Origin: an uncultured Bacteroidales bacterium
Lineage (GTDB): Bacteria; Bacteroidota; Bacteroidia; Bacteroidales; UBA932
Assembly (NCBI GenBank): GCA_944326315.1
Contig: CALVDP010000004.1
Span: 1-64,000 of the forward strand
Length of the DNA: 64,000 bases
Reading direction: 5' to 3'
Shown here: in pieces, positions 9,332-17,143 of the stretch
How positions within the stretch are numbered: the first letter of the stretch is position 1
Layout of the letters: the number at the start of each line of letters is the position of its first letter
Program-made: the position numbers and the translations under genes
The notes under the pieces: model-generated
What the model saw: the letters and a program-made list of their open reading frames with translations, nothing else
Database searches by the model: none
What the model was told of the DNA's origin: nothing

Positions 9332-9362
9332 CAAAGGTACGATTTTTTTACAAATAACGAAA
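9332..9362 (-). promoter_or_regulatory. Promoter of the toxin-antitoxin-chaperone operon
   Basis: On the minus strand TACCTTTG (9332-9339) matches the -7 box. A TTTC at 9359-9362 sits 19 bp upstream as a one-mismatch -33 box. The predicted leader before the toxin ATG is only about ten bases. No start-site inverted repeat is present, unlike the plus-strand promoters nearby. Confidence 0.6.
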
Positions 9363-9455
9363 ATGTTGAATAAAATTAAAACGAATCAGTTTATAATTTT
9401 GTCATATGCTCCACATACTCCTTGATTCTGTCCCCTGCCGGAAAAGCGGAAAATT

Positions 9456-9539
9456 TTTGCATGGATAGAAATAATCCTTATCTTTGAAATTGAAATGTGT
9501 GAATACTCATAATTACCGGAAATAACACTAAGCGAGAAT
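9456..9539 (+). promoter_or_regulatory. Cassette promoter and conserved leader before the LRR gene
   Basis: TTTG (9456-9459), 19 bp, TATCTTTG (9479-9486). The start-site inverted repeat is imperfect here (TGTGT GAAT ACTCA, one mismatch). The leader box AAGCGAGAAT is at 9530-9539. The remaining 150 bases to the LRR gene share long stretches with the leaders at 13.4 and 14.9 kb and hold no gene. Bases 9363-9455 show nothing I can name. Confidence 0.75.
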
Positions 9540-9691
9540 ACATAAAAATTGATTGTTGTAAAAAACTACAATACTAAGAGAATGCAACTAAAACAAACCT
9601 TTCCTGCCTTTTACCAGGTATAGACACTGGTTTCCGGAGACCCGGCGGAAGCTGCTGGAGATTCTATGTATCAACCTCATTTTAAAGTCGT

Positions 9692-12136
9692 ATGAAAAAA
9701 TGTATTTTATTGCTAATTGCTTTTTGTATCGCCCTAAGTTCATGTGAAAAACAGAATGGTGAATTAAGGGAGATGATTGGTTCTTTAGAAAATCGCATAT
9801 CCGTTTTAGAGAAAATTCAGGAGGCATATAAAAATAAGCTAACGATAAATGCCATACAGCCTACTCAAGATGGATATATTATCGTGTTTTCAGATAATTC
9901 AGTTGTCGAAATAACTAATGGTAAAGATGGTAAGGATGGCGACACGCTTATTTCGTCAATAGATATTACAGATGATGAGATAGTCTTCACTCTAAGCGAT
10001 GGTTCTTCTTTTGCCATAGCTCTAACTCCGCAGTTGTCAATCTCCTTACAATGTGAGGATGAGATAATGATGGCAGCAAACTCGTCGAGAGAGATAGAAT
10101 ACGTGGTAAGTTCAGATACAGACATAGATATTGAAGTCTTAACCTCTGCGGATTTGAATGCAAAAATATGTCCTGATGACGAAACTAAGAAAAAAGGACA
10201 TATTCTGCTGATAACAAAAGAGGAGGAAATGACGGAATTCAGTAAAGTTATTGTATTGGTCAGTAATGGCAGCAATACGATTATGAGAAAAATTTCATTC
10301 ACCCAGGAAGGAATGGAGATAATAGACAATAGCTCTAAAACTGCAAGTTACGAAGAATGTCAAATAGCGCTTGAATTTTATACAAGCGGTGATTATGATG
10401 TTGTGATTCCCAATGATGCACAAAGTTGGATAAGCATTGTCCCCGAAGTCCGTGGTGTTACAAAAGAAAGTGTGATACTGCAACTTGCTGAGAATAAGGG
10501 AGAGGCTCGGACAGCGGAGATAATCATACATCGTAATAATAGTATAGTAAGCCTCGTGTATTATGTATATCAAGAAGCATATGTAGACCCTAACGATCGT
10601 CCGGCAATAGAGTTCTCGGAAAAGAGCGACAGAGAAGTATTAATAGACATTTATAATGCTCTCGATGGCGACAATTGGGAAGCGGGTAATAATGGCTGGT
10701 GTACGGATATGCCTTTGCAGAATTGGAGCGGGGTCGAAGTAAACTCAGAAGGCAGAGTTACTGCAATAACAGGGATTCGTGGCCCCAAAGGAAAAATTCC
10801 GGCAACTATCGGGAATCTAACCGAACTAAAGAAATTAGAATTCAGTCTTATCACGACAAACTACATCCCCGATGAGATTAGTATGCTCACCAAACTGGAG
10901 TATCTTGTAATGCCGGGTAGACAATGGCGTACCGGTTTAACCGGACCTATCCCGGAGGCTATTATGAAGCTGGAGAATCTAAAACATTTGGATTTGAGCC
11001 GCCATAACTGGACCAGTATTCCTGCAAGTATTTCTAATCTTAAAAATTTAGAAAGCCTAAATCTGCATTATAATAGTATAGAAGGTAATATACCAAGCTA
11101 TATAGGAGAACTAAGCAATCTGGCAAATTTAGATTTGTCCTATAATTATTTAACAGGATCTTTGCCTCAATCGTTAGGAAATCTTACACAGTTAGAAGCT
11201 TTGAATCTTGCCTTAAATTCATTGTCGGGAGAAATACCTTCATATATTGGTAATCTTTCAAAGTTAGAGGAGTTGCGCCTTAGTATGAATCAATTTTCCG
11301 GTCAGCTACCTCAATCTGTCACTAGATTGACTATGTTGAAAACATTGGACTTGTCTGATAACAATCTTACAGGAGAGATTCCTAACGAGATAGGCAATCT
11401 AAATAGATTGACATATTTATGTTTGGAAGAAAACAAGTTAAATGGGAATATCCCGGAAAATATTCTTCAATTAAAGGATTTGGAATTTTTGGGATTATTT
11501 ATGAATGAACTTACAGGTGAGATTCCTCAGGGAATTGGTAATTTGAAAAATATATCGGCTGTACGTTTAGCATATAATAAACTTACAGGAGAAATACCCT
11601 ATGATTTGGGGAATGTCAAAGACCGGGTTTGGTTAAACCAAAATAATCTTTCCGGTTCCGTCCCAGAGAGTTTCAAAAATAAGGAATGGTTCAAAAACGG
11701 TTGGGGACAAATCGTGGAGGGGAATAATCTTAATTTGGACGATTTACTTCCTATAGATGCCCCGAATTTCACAATGTATAAAGATTGTGCGTGGCTTGAA
11801 CCTGTAAGGATTGATGAATTGTACAATAATAACGGAATTACAGTCTATTTCCAATGGACATCCTCTTGTCAGTATTTCAAGGAGGCCTTGGATCTGATAA
11901 CTGAGCTTTACAAGTCATACACTTCGCAACAGTTAACGGTGATTTCCATGACTTTTAGCGAGTGTCAAAATATGGCCCTTACAATGCCTTGGCAAACTTA
12001 TTATAACCAACAACTTTTTTATCCGACATACGCAGTGCCTACTATATGTGTCATACAAAGTGGTAGGGTAATTTGGTCTGATTTGATTCAGAATAGAAAA
12101 GATTTAATAGAGTTCGTTAAAACTCTAAAGTTGTAA
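9692..12136 (+). CDS. Surface lipoprotein: coiled coil, BACON-like, leucine-rich repeats, thioredoxin-like end
   Basis: The 814-residue lipoprotein has its lipobox Cys at residue 18 (IALSSC). Next come a short coiled coil (residues 25-50), a GKDGKDGD collagen-like turn as in PL29-type N-termini, and two BACON-like beta domains (about 130-300). About eleven plant-type leucine-rich repeats follow (about 360-650) with the pattern N-x-L-x-G-x-IP-x-x-IGNL. The last 120 residues resemble a thioredoxin-fold domain (FQWTSSCQYFKEAL, then PTICVIQSGRVIWSD) with a single Cys where a CxxC would sit. This combination is unusual. It uses the cassette promoter and leader, so it appears to belong to the array regulon. 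Ligand unknown. Confidence 0.75.
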   Translation: MKKCILLLIAFCIALSSCEKQNGELREMIGSLENRISVLEKIQEAYKNKLTINAIQPTQDGYIIVFSDNSVVEITNGKDGKDGDTLISSIDITDDEIVFTLSDGSSFAIALTPQLSISLQCEDEIMMAANSSREIEYVVSSDTDIDIEVLTSADLNAKICPDDETKKKGHILLITKEEEMTEFSKVIVLVSNGSNTIMRKISFTQEGMEIIDNSSKTASYEECQIALEFYTSGDYDVVIPNDAQSWISIVPEVRGVTKESVILQLAENKGEARTAEIIIHRNNSIVSLVYYVYQEAYVDPNDRPAIEFSEKSDREVLIDIYNALDGDNWEAGNNGWCTDMPLQNWSGVEVNSEGRVTAITGIRGPKGKIPATIGNLTELKKLEFSLITTNYIPDEISMLTKLEYLVMPGRQWRTGLTGPIPEAIMKLENLKHLDLSRHNWTSIPASISNLKNLESLNLHYNSIEGNIPSYIGELSNLANLDLSYNYLTGSLPQSLGNLTQLEALNLALNSLSGEIPSYIGNLSKLEELRLSMNQFSGQLPQSVTRLTMLKTLDLSDNNLTGEIPNEIGNLNRLTYLCLEENKLNGNIPENILQLKDLEFLGLFMNELTGEIPQGIGNLKNISAVRLAYNKLTGEIPYDLGNVKDRVWLNQNNLSGSVPESFKNKEWFKNGWGQIVEGNNLNLDDLLPIDAPNFTMYKDCAWLEPVRIDELYNNNGITVYFQWTSSCQYFKEALDLITELYKSYTSQQLTVISMTFSECQNMALTMPWQTYYNQQLFYPTYAVPTICVIQSGRVIWSDLIQNRKDLIEFVKTLKL

Positions 12137-12173
12137 ACTTGCAAAAAGCCGGATACCTGTAATTGTAATTCAA

Positions 12174-13331
12174 GTGGCAAAGTGTCCAATATGTCGGAAA
12201 TTTCTGATAGTGGGTATCGTGCTGTCCTTAATTCTGGCCGGATGTTCGGGAGAGCCTGAGCATCCGGTCCGGGGCAGTATGGAAATCGATGTGGAAGGAT
12301 TGGCCGAAAAACCGGTATCCATATATGATCTTTTCTCAAAAGTGGAGATAGTGGCACTTGACGGCAGTGTTCCCATTTCCAATTCAGTCTATACAGGAGC
12401 ATCGAATATCGCCTTTGACGGAGACAATTTCTATATTCTCGACATGAAAACATTGGGACTTTGTGTTTTCGACGGGAACGGCGGACTTATATGCCATGCC
12501 GACAAGAGGGGGCGAGGCCCGGGGGAATATACCATGGCGGACCAGGTGATGTATAATCCGATACTCGACATGGTGGAAATATTGGATCCAAGGGGACGGA
12601 TTTACCGTTATTCTACGGATTCCCTGAAGTTCATGTCAGTGCTGGACTACACGGACGAATGCCTGGCGACTCACAATTATTTTACCGATGGGGAGAGATA
12701 TATCCTGTATTCATTCAGCAACGAAGACAAATTCTGGAATCTTGATACAGGCAAATCCGAAATAGTTTCGTATGGATACAGGCCTCCGGAATATCTTGTC
12801 AGGCTCGTTTCCCCGCAGTCTCCTTTTTTCGAAATAGACGGCAGGCCTGCGGTTTTCCGAATATTTGACGGTCTTGTATATGTTTTCGATGACGTCAGTC
12901 ACAGGCTGGTACCCTATATAGGATGGGATTTCGGTAAATATCAGGGGCGGCTTGCGGACATACCGGAATATGACAGTGCAAGAGAGTATCATGAATTCAT
13001 ATTGGACTATTCCGGAAGGAAACTGTGCCCGTTCATAGACATGAAAGGATGCGGAGAAAAAATTTTTGCCAGTGTCATATTCGATTTCGGCAAGACCTGG
13101 ACCCTGTATCACGACATGGAGAGTGGGGAAAGTTGTCTGTTCTGGAAAACCGTCGAGGGTATGCTTTTCCTTCCTGAACTCTTCCATGACGGTATCATGT
13201 ACAAATATACGGATGCTCATAATCTGCCTGATTATGTCAGCCGGGAAATACTTGATGACAGTTCCCAGAAAGCGTATGACAAGGTCTTGTCGGAGTGTGG
13301 CAGTGCCATAATAAAGTATTATCTTAAATAA
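12174..13331 (+). CDS. 6-bladed beta-propeller lipoprotein 1
   Basis: The 385-residue lipoprotein has its lipobox Cys at residue 24 (SLILAGC). It shows the family signature KRGRGPGEY, and strands of the form Y-x-x-D-x-x-x-x-x-x-I-x-x-F/Y repeat along the length, as in the 6-bladed propeller (PF17170) and BF3164-like (PF15869) lipoproteins of Bacteroidota. Function is unknown; binding of a peptide or glycan at the cell surface is a guess. The start is a GTG at 12174, because no in-frame ATG precedes the signal peptide. It lies 37 bases after the LRR gene, so the two are probably one operon. Confidence 0.75.
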   Translation: MAKCPICRKFLIVGIVLSLILAGCSGEPEHPVRGSMEIDVEGLAEKPVSIYDLFSKVEIVALDGSVPISNSVYTGASNIAFDGDNFYILDMKTLGLCVFDGNGGLICHADKRGRGPGEYTMADQVMYNPILDMVEILDPRGRIYRYSTDSLKFMSVLDYTDECLATHNYFTDGERYILYSFSNEDKFWNLDTGKSEIVSYGYRPPEYLVRLVSPQSPFFEIDGRPAVFRIFDGLVYVFDDVSHRLVPYIGWDFGKYQGRLADIPEYDSAREYHEFILDYSGRKLCPFIDMKGCGEKIFASVIFDFGKTWTLYHDMESGESCLFWKTVEGMLFLPELFHDGIMYKYTDAHNLPDYVSREILDDSSQKAYDKVLSECGSAIIKYYLK

Positions 13332-13378
13332 GTTATTACTATGCCTATTACTATGCTGCCGGAACAGGATGGAAAAGT

Positions 13379-13462
13379 TTTGCGTGGACAGAAATAATCC
13401 TTATCTTTGAAATTGAAATGTGTGAATACACATAATTACCGGAAATAACACTAAGCGAGAAT
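13379..13462 (+). promoter_or_regulatory. Cassette promoter, inverted repeat and leader
   Basis: TTTG (13379-13382), 19 bp, TATCTTTG (13402-13409), then a perfect TGTGT GAAT ACACA (13419-13432). The leader box AAGCGAGAAT is at 13453-13462. The roughly 100 bases that follow are near-copies of the leader at 14929-15031. Confidence 0.8.
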
Positions 13463-13565
13463 TCATAAAAACAAAAAATTGATTGTTGTAAACAACTATA
13501 ATACAGAGAATGCGACTGTAACAAACCTTTCCTGTCTTTAAGTGCGGGATATAAAATTTAAAATT

Positions 13566-13709
13566 ATGAGCAAAAACTGATTTTTGCAGTAACGGGAGCG
13601 GTGCTTTTGGCTAATCTGTGGACCACATTCATGTGTATAGACAAGTCCGATGCCCTCTATGGATGACCTTTTCAGAGCCAATGTCGAGGCTCTGACCCAA
13701 TTTGAAATC
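13566..13709 (+). pseudogene. Degenerate NVEALA peptide gene 1
   Basis: This aligns with the intact NVEALA gene at 15032 over the signal peptide and the FRANVEAL core. A small deletion gives ATG AGC AAA AAC TGA (stop at codon 5), and there are further indels near 13609 and 13655. About 113 bp of the 3' half (the Cys-rich tail) are missing compared with the second copy. The downstream lipoprotein remains intact, so loss of this peptide is tolerated. Confidence 0.85.
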
Positions 13710-13752
13710 ATGGAAGATTATGTCCCAGGTTTTATTGAATGTGAGGAAGTTT

Positions 13753-14838
13753 ATGGAAAGAATTTTATTTTGTCTCGTCTTGTCTCTGTTTCTGTGCATT
13801 TCATGCACGTCTGTGGATGAACGGAGTTTTTTCAAATTTCCGGTATCGGATATCGGTACAGATGTGCCGCAGAGAAACCTGGATGTCGGAAATGATACAC
13901 TGGTCGGAATCATGGCTTCAGATTGTATCGTCAGGGATACAGTCATCATAGCTTTATCCCGGACAGAATATCTTTTCAGCATTTCAGGCCTGAATGGAGA
14001 ATTGTCGGGAGAATACTGCCGGCGGGGACGTGCATGGAATGAGCCGCTTTCGGCATTACCCCTGACGGAAACGTATAGGCTGGGGGATAATACATGTGCC
14101 GATGTATATTCTCCCATGGATGCCAAACTCTTTGTCTGGAACATTTCCCGATCAATATCCGAAGGACGTGATGTATATGAAGATATAATACAGTTCAAGG
14201 ACGAGGATGAAGCCAGACTCAAGCCATGGATGTCATTGTACATGCTGGATGAAGACAGGATAATAGTCTATAATTCCATGCAGTCGGGGTACGGGGACGG
14301 ACTTGTAGGTGTTCCGGATTACCAGATATATGATCTGGATACAGGGACATTGCAGAGAGAATATGACTTGTTCAATGTGGTGGAAAAGGACACGGAGGAT
14401 CCTGTGCTGTCGCCATCGGTGTTTCTGACAAACGTGGACTGCATCAAGCCGGACAGGAGCCGTATTGCATTCGGGATGTATTTCATGCCGGTATTCTGCA
14501 TATTGGACATAGAGTCAGGAGAAGCGGAGGGTTACAGACTGAAAGGTCATGGCGGTCTTGACTTGCAAGAAGCCCATCGGCATTTTGTGGATATTCAGTC
14601 AGACGATGAATACATTTATGCCTTGTATTCAGGAGAAGTGATGTTCAATGATGAAGGCACTGATGTCCCGGACATGCTGTACGTGATGGACTGGGACGGG
14701 AATCTGCTGTGCAGGTATGATATGTCCCGGCGGTTTTCGGGCCTGTCCCTTGACGGGCATAAACTGTATCTGACACATTATGAGGGAGCGGTAGCTGTCG
14801 TAGACACGGATATGATAAAAAGAGACTTGCAGCAATGA
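13753..14838 (+). CDS. 6-bladed beta-propeller lipoprotein 2 (duplicate)
   Basis: The 361-residue lipoprotein has its Cys at residue 18 (LFLCISC). It differs from its twin at 15332 by a single residue (FFK against FFN). In place of GRGPGE it has the clade variant RRGRAWNEPL, shared with the protein at 33147 (RKGRAGNEPL). I start at ATG 13753, which gives a clean lipoprotein signal; an upstream in-frame start would add residues derived from the dead NVEALA gene. The function of this clade is not known. Confidence 0.8.
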   Translation: MERILFCLVLSLFLCISCTSVDERSFFKFPVSDIGTDVPQRNLDVGNDTLVGIMASDCIVRDTVIIALSRTEYLFSISGLNGELSGEYCRRGRAWNEPLSALPLTETYRLGDNTCADVYSPMDAKLFVWNISRSISEGRDVYEDIIQFKDEDEARLKPWMSLYMLDEDRIIVYNSMQSGYGDGLVGVPDYQIYDLDTGTLQREYDLFNVVEKDTEDPVLSPSVFLTNVDCIKPDRSRIAFGMYFMPVFCILDIESGEAEGYRLKGHGGLDLQEAHRHFVDIQSDDEYIYALYSGEVMFNDEGTDVPDMLYVMDWDGNLLCRYDMSRRFSGLSLDGHKLYLTHYEGAVAVVDTDMIKRDLQQ

Positions 14839-14843
14839 AAAAT

Positions 14844-14928
14844 TTTGTTTGGATATAAATAATCCATATCTTTGAAATTAAAAATGTGCGGATACACATA
14901 ATTGCCGGAAATAACACTAAGCGAGAAT
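14844..14928 (+). promoter_or_regulatory. Cassette promoter, degenerate inverted repeat and leader
   Basis: TTTG (14844-14847), 19 bp, TATCTTTG (14867-14874). The inverted repeat has a mismatch (TGTGC GGAT ACACA), although the downstream peptide gene is intact. The twin copy at 16423 keeps the perfect arms. The leader box AAGCGAGAAT is at 14919-14928. Confidence 0.8.
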
Positions 14929-15031
14929 ACATAAAAACAAAAAACTGATTGCTTTAAAAACTATAAACTAAGAGAATACGACTATAACAAACCTTTCCTG
15001 CCATAATGTGCGGGATATAAAATTTAAAATT

Positions 15032-15325
15032 ATGAACAAAAGACTGATTCTGGCAGTAACGGGAGCGGTGCTTCTGGCTGCATCTGTGACCACATTCATG
15101 TGTGTAGACAAGTCCGATGACCCAATGGATGACCTTTTCAGAGCCAATGTCGAAGCACTGACCCAATTTGAAGAGAGCAAAACTAGTTTATGCTATAGAT
15201 ATGACCCTTTTGGAGTACAAAAGTTCGGTATATATTGTAATAGTGAGACCCGCCCTCCTCAGATATATCCATGTACAGAGCCATACTCAGACAGAATGTC
15301 CGGAACAAGTCAATGTTATAGATAG
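15032..15325 (+). CDS. NVEALA family Cys-rich peptide precursor 2 (intact)
   Basis: The 97-residue precursor has an N-terminal signal peptide (about residues 1-23), a linker KSDDPMDD and the family core LFRANVEALTQ (PF14055 type). A variable tail of about 45 residues carries four cysteines. The core is shared by all NVEALA loci here while the tails differ completely, as in leader/core peptide precursors. ATG 15032 is preferred over the GTG at 15008, because MNKRLIL gives a proper signal peptide. It ends 6 bases before its propeller lipoprotein. The biological role of the family is not established. Confidence 0.85.
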   Translation: MNKRLILAVTGAVLLAASVTTFMCVDKSDDPMDDLFRANVEALTQFEESKTSLCYRYDPFGVQKFGIYCNSETRPPQIYPCTEPYSDRMSGTSQCYR

Positions 15326-15331
15326 AAGTCA

Positions 15332-16417
15332 ATGGAAAGAATTTTATTTTGTCTCGTCTTGTCTCTGTTTCTGTGTATTTCATGCACCTCTGTGGATGAA
15401 CGGAGTTTTTTCAATTTTCCGGTATCGGATATCGGTACAGATGTGCCGCAGAGAAACCTGGATGTCGGAAATGATACACTGGTCGGAATCATGGCTTCAG
15501 ATTGTATCGTCAGGGATACAGTCATCATAGCTTTATCCCGGACAGAATATCTTTTCAGCATTTCAGGCCTGAATGGAGAATTGTCGGGAGAATACTGCCG
15601 GCGGGGACGTGCATGGAATGAGCCGCTTTCGGCATTACCCCTGACGGAAACGTATAGGCTGGGGGATAATACATGTGCCGATGTATATTCTCCCATGGAT
15701 GCCAAACTCTTTGTCTGGAACATTTCCCGATCAATATCCGAAGGACGTGATGTATATGAAGATATAATACAGTTCAAGGACGAGGATGAAGCCAGACTCA
15801 AGCCATGGATGTCATTGTACATGCTGGATGAAGACAGGATAATAGTCTATAATTCCATGCAGTCGGGGTACGGGGACGGACTTGTAGGTGTTCCGGATTA
15901 CCAGATATATGATCTGGATACAGGGACATTGCAGAGAGAATATGACTTGTTCAATGTGGTGGAAAAGGACACGGAGGATCCTGTGCTGTCGCCATCGGTG
16001 TTTCTGACAAACGTGGACTGCATCAAGCCGGACAGGAGCCGTATTGCATTCGGGATGTATTTCATGCCGGTATTCTGCATATTGGACATAGAGTCAGGAG
16101 AAGCGGAGGGTTACAGACTGAAAGGTCATGGCGGTCTTGACTTGCAAGAAGCCCATCGGCATTTTGTGGATATTCAGTCAGACGATGAATACATTTATGC
16201 CTTGTATTCAGGAGAAGTGATGTTCAATGATGAAGGCACTGATGTCCCGGACATGCTGTACGTGATGGACTGGGACGGGAATCTGCTGTGCAGGTATGAT
16301 ATGTCCCGGCGGTTTTCGGGCCTGTCCCTTGACGGGCATAAACTGTATCTGACACATTATGAGGGAGCGGTAGCTGTCGTAGACACGGATATGATAAAAA
16401 GAGACTTGCAGCAATGA
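15332..16417 (+). CDS. 6-bladed beta-propeller lipoprotein 3 (duplicate)
   Basis: This 361-residue lipoprotein is the twin of the one at 13753. Because its partner peptide gene directly upstream is intact, this is the complete version of the cassette. The short spacer to the peptide gene (6 bases) suggests coupled translation and one-to-one production of peptide and propeller. Confidence 0.85.
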   Translation: MERILFCLVLSLFLCISCTSVDERSFFNFPVSDIGTDVPQRNLDVGNDTLVGIMASDCIVRDTVIIALSRTEYLFSISGLNGELSGEYCRRGRAWNEPLSALPLTETYRLGDNTCADVYSPMDAKLFVWNISRSISEGRDVYEDIIQFKDEDEARLKPWMSLYMLDEDRIIVYNSMQSGYGDGLVGVPDYQIYDLDTGTLQREYDLFNVVEKDTEDPVLSPSVFLTNVDCIKPDRSRIAFGMYFMPVFCILDIESGEAEGYRLKGHGGLDLQEAHRHFVDIQSDDEYIYALYSGEVMFNDEGTDVPDMLYVMDWDGNLLCRYDMSRRFSGLSLDGHKLYLTHYEGAVAVVDTDMIKRDLQQ

Positions 16418-16422
16418 AAAAT

Positions 16423-16507
16423 TTTGTTTGGATATAAATAATCCATATCTTTGAAATTAAAAATGTGTGAATACACATAATTGCCGGAAATAACACTAAG
16501 CGAGAAT
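16423..16507 (+). promoter_or_regulatory. Cassette promoter for the processing operon
   Basis: TTTG (16423-16426), 19 bp, TATCTTTG (16446-16453), perfect TGTGT GAAT ACACA (16464-16477) and AAGCGAGAAT (16498-16507). It precedes the run of genes from the 36-residue lipoprotein to the TlpA-type protein, so the processing genes appear to be under the same control as the peptides. Confidence 0.8.
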
Positions 16508-16514
16508 AAATTAT

Positions 16515-16625
16515 ATGCATATTCTGACCAGGTGGCTGATGGCAGCCTTCATTTTATTTCTCAGCAGTTGCCAAAGAACGGAAAACAAGCGGCTGCCCGG
16601 CAATTTTCATCTGTCAGGAAACTGA
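16515..16625 (+). CDS. 36-residue mini-lipoprotein, possibly a remnant
   Basis: A short reading frame starts 7 bases after the leader box. It encodes a lipoprotein signal (AAFILFLSSC, Cys at residue 19) and only 17 further residues. It ends 6 bases before the next gene. It may be the stump of a propeller lipoprotein whose body was lost, or a genuine tiny lipoprotein. A comparable stump exists at 36137. Confidence 0.5.
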   Translation: MHILTRWLMAAFILFLSSCQRTENKRLPGNFHLSGN

Positions 16626-16631
16626 TTTGTC

Positions 16632-17138
16632 ATGAATGTCGTTGGAAAGAAAGGATTCTTGAGGCTTTGCATCCTGGCAGTGCTGCCGGTGCTGGTGTCA
16701 TGTGTCAGGACCGGCATTGTGAGTGGTGTGCCGGTGACATATGCCCGGCCGGACAGGGTGGTGCAGGCAAGTGCCGACACCTCTTTCAGGAGAGCATTTC
16801 CGGAAGTGCTTTACATTCGTGATGGAAGGTTAATATTCCGAGTCATGGACGGAAACGGTAACACTGTGAAGACATTCAATCTGTATGACGGCATAGACGG
16901 GGACCGGTGCTTGACCCGGCTTAGCAGCATATTTTCCGGTAACGGTGATGGCATGGTTGCCGAAGCCATGACGTTTTTCCCTCAGATCAATATCATGGAC
17001 ACGGAAACCGGCAGGGTGACGGAGGATATCGGGAACATAACGTATGACGGCCAGACAGGATATCTGTATTGTATCGACATGGATGGGAATATAGTCCGCT
17101 ATGACCTGTCGGAACTGATGCCTGCGACAACTGTTTGA
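16632..17138 (+). CDS. 6-bladed beta-propeller lipoprotein 4, internally deleted
   Basis: The 168-residue lipoprotein (Cys24, PVLVSC) is collinear with the 350-residue proteins at 30157 and 36239 at both ends but lacks the middle. It keeps RTGIV...PVT...SADTSFR...FPEVL, then jumps to VMDGNGN...GIDGDR...EAMTFFPQINIMDTETG, then jumps again to EDIGNITYDG...IVRYDLS. Both deletions keep the frame. With fewer than half of the blades it cannot form the full propeller, so it is either a shortened functional variant or a decaying gene. Its stop overlaps the region before the next gene. Confidence 0.7.
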   Translation: MNVVGKKGFLRLCILAVLPVLVSCVRTGIVSGVPVTYARPDRVVQASADTSFRRAFPEVLYIRDGRLIFRVMDGNGNTVKTFNLYDGIDGDRCLTRLSSIFSGNGDGMVAEAMTFFPQINIMDTETGRVTEDIGNITYDGQTGYLYCIDMDGNIVRYDLSELMPATTV

Positions 17139-17143
17139 CAAGG

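Larger units (their letters stand above)
13747..14929 (+). repeat. Cassette duplication, copy 1
   Basis: About 1.18 kb nearly identical to 15326-16508. It covers the whole propeller lipoprotein gene and the promoter, inverted repeat and leader box behind it. Only a handful of differences were seen, mostly in the first 100 bases, plus two in the inverted repeat. This suggests a recent tandem duplication or gene conversion. Confidence 0.9.
15326..16508 (+). repeat. Cassette duplication, copy 2
   Basis: Partner of 13747-14929, offset 1579 bases in the lipoprotein gene but only 1466 at the peptide ATG. The difference reflects the missing 3' half of the first peptide gene. Similarity stops right after AAGCGAGAAT. 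Confidence 0.9.

Noticed and set aside
9456..9691. Leader considered as a known riboswitch
   Set aside because: No match to a riboswitch class I know, and the same leader precedes functionally unrelated genes.
16481..16822. 113-codon frame overlapping the shortened propeller gene
   Set aside because: Out of frame with the lipoprotein at 16632; it begins in the leader and has no signal or family features.
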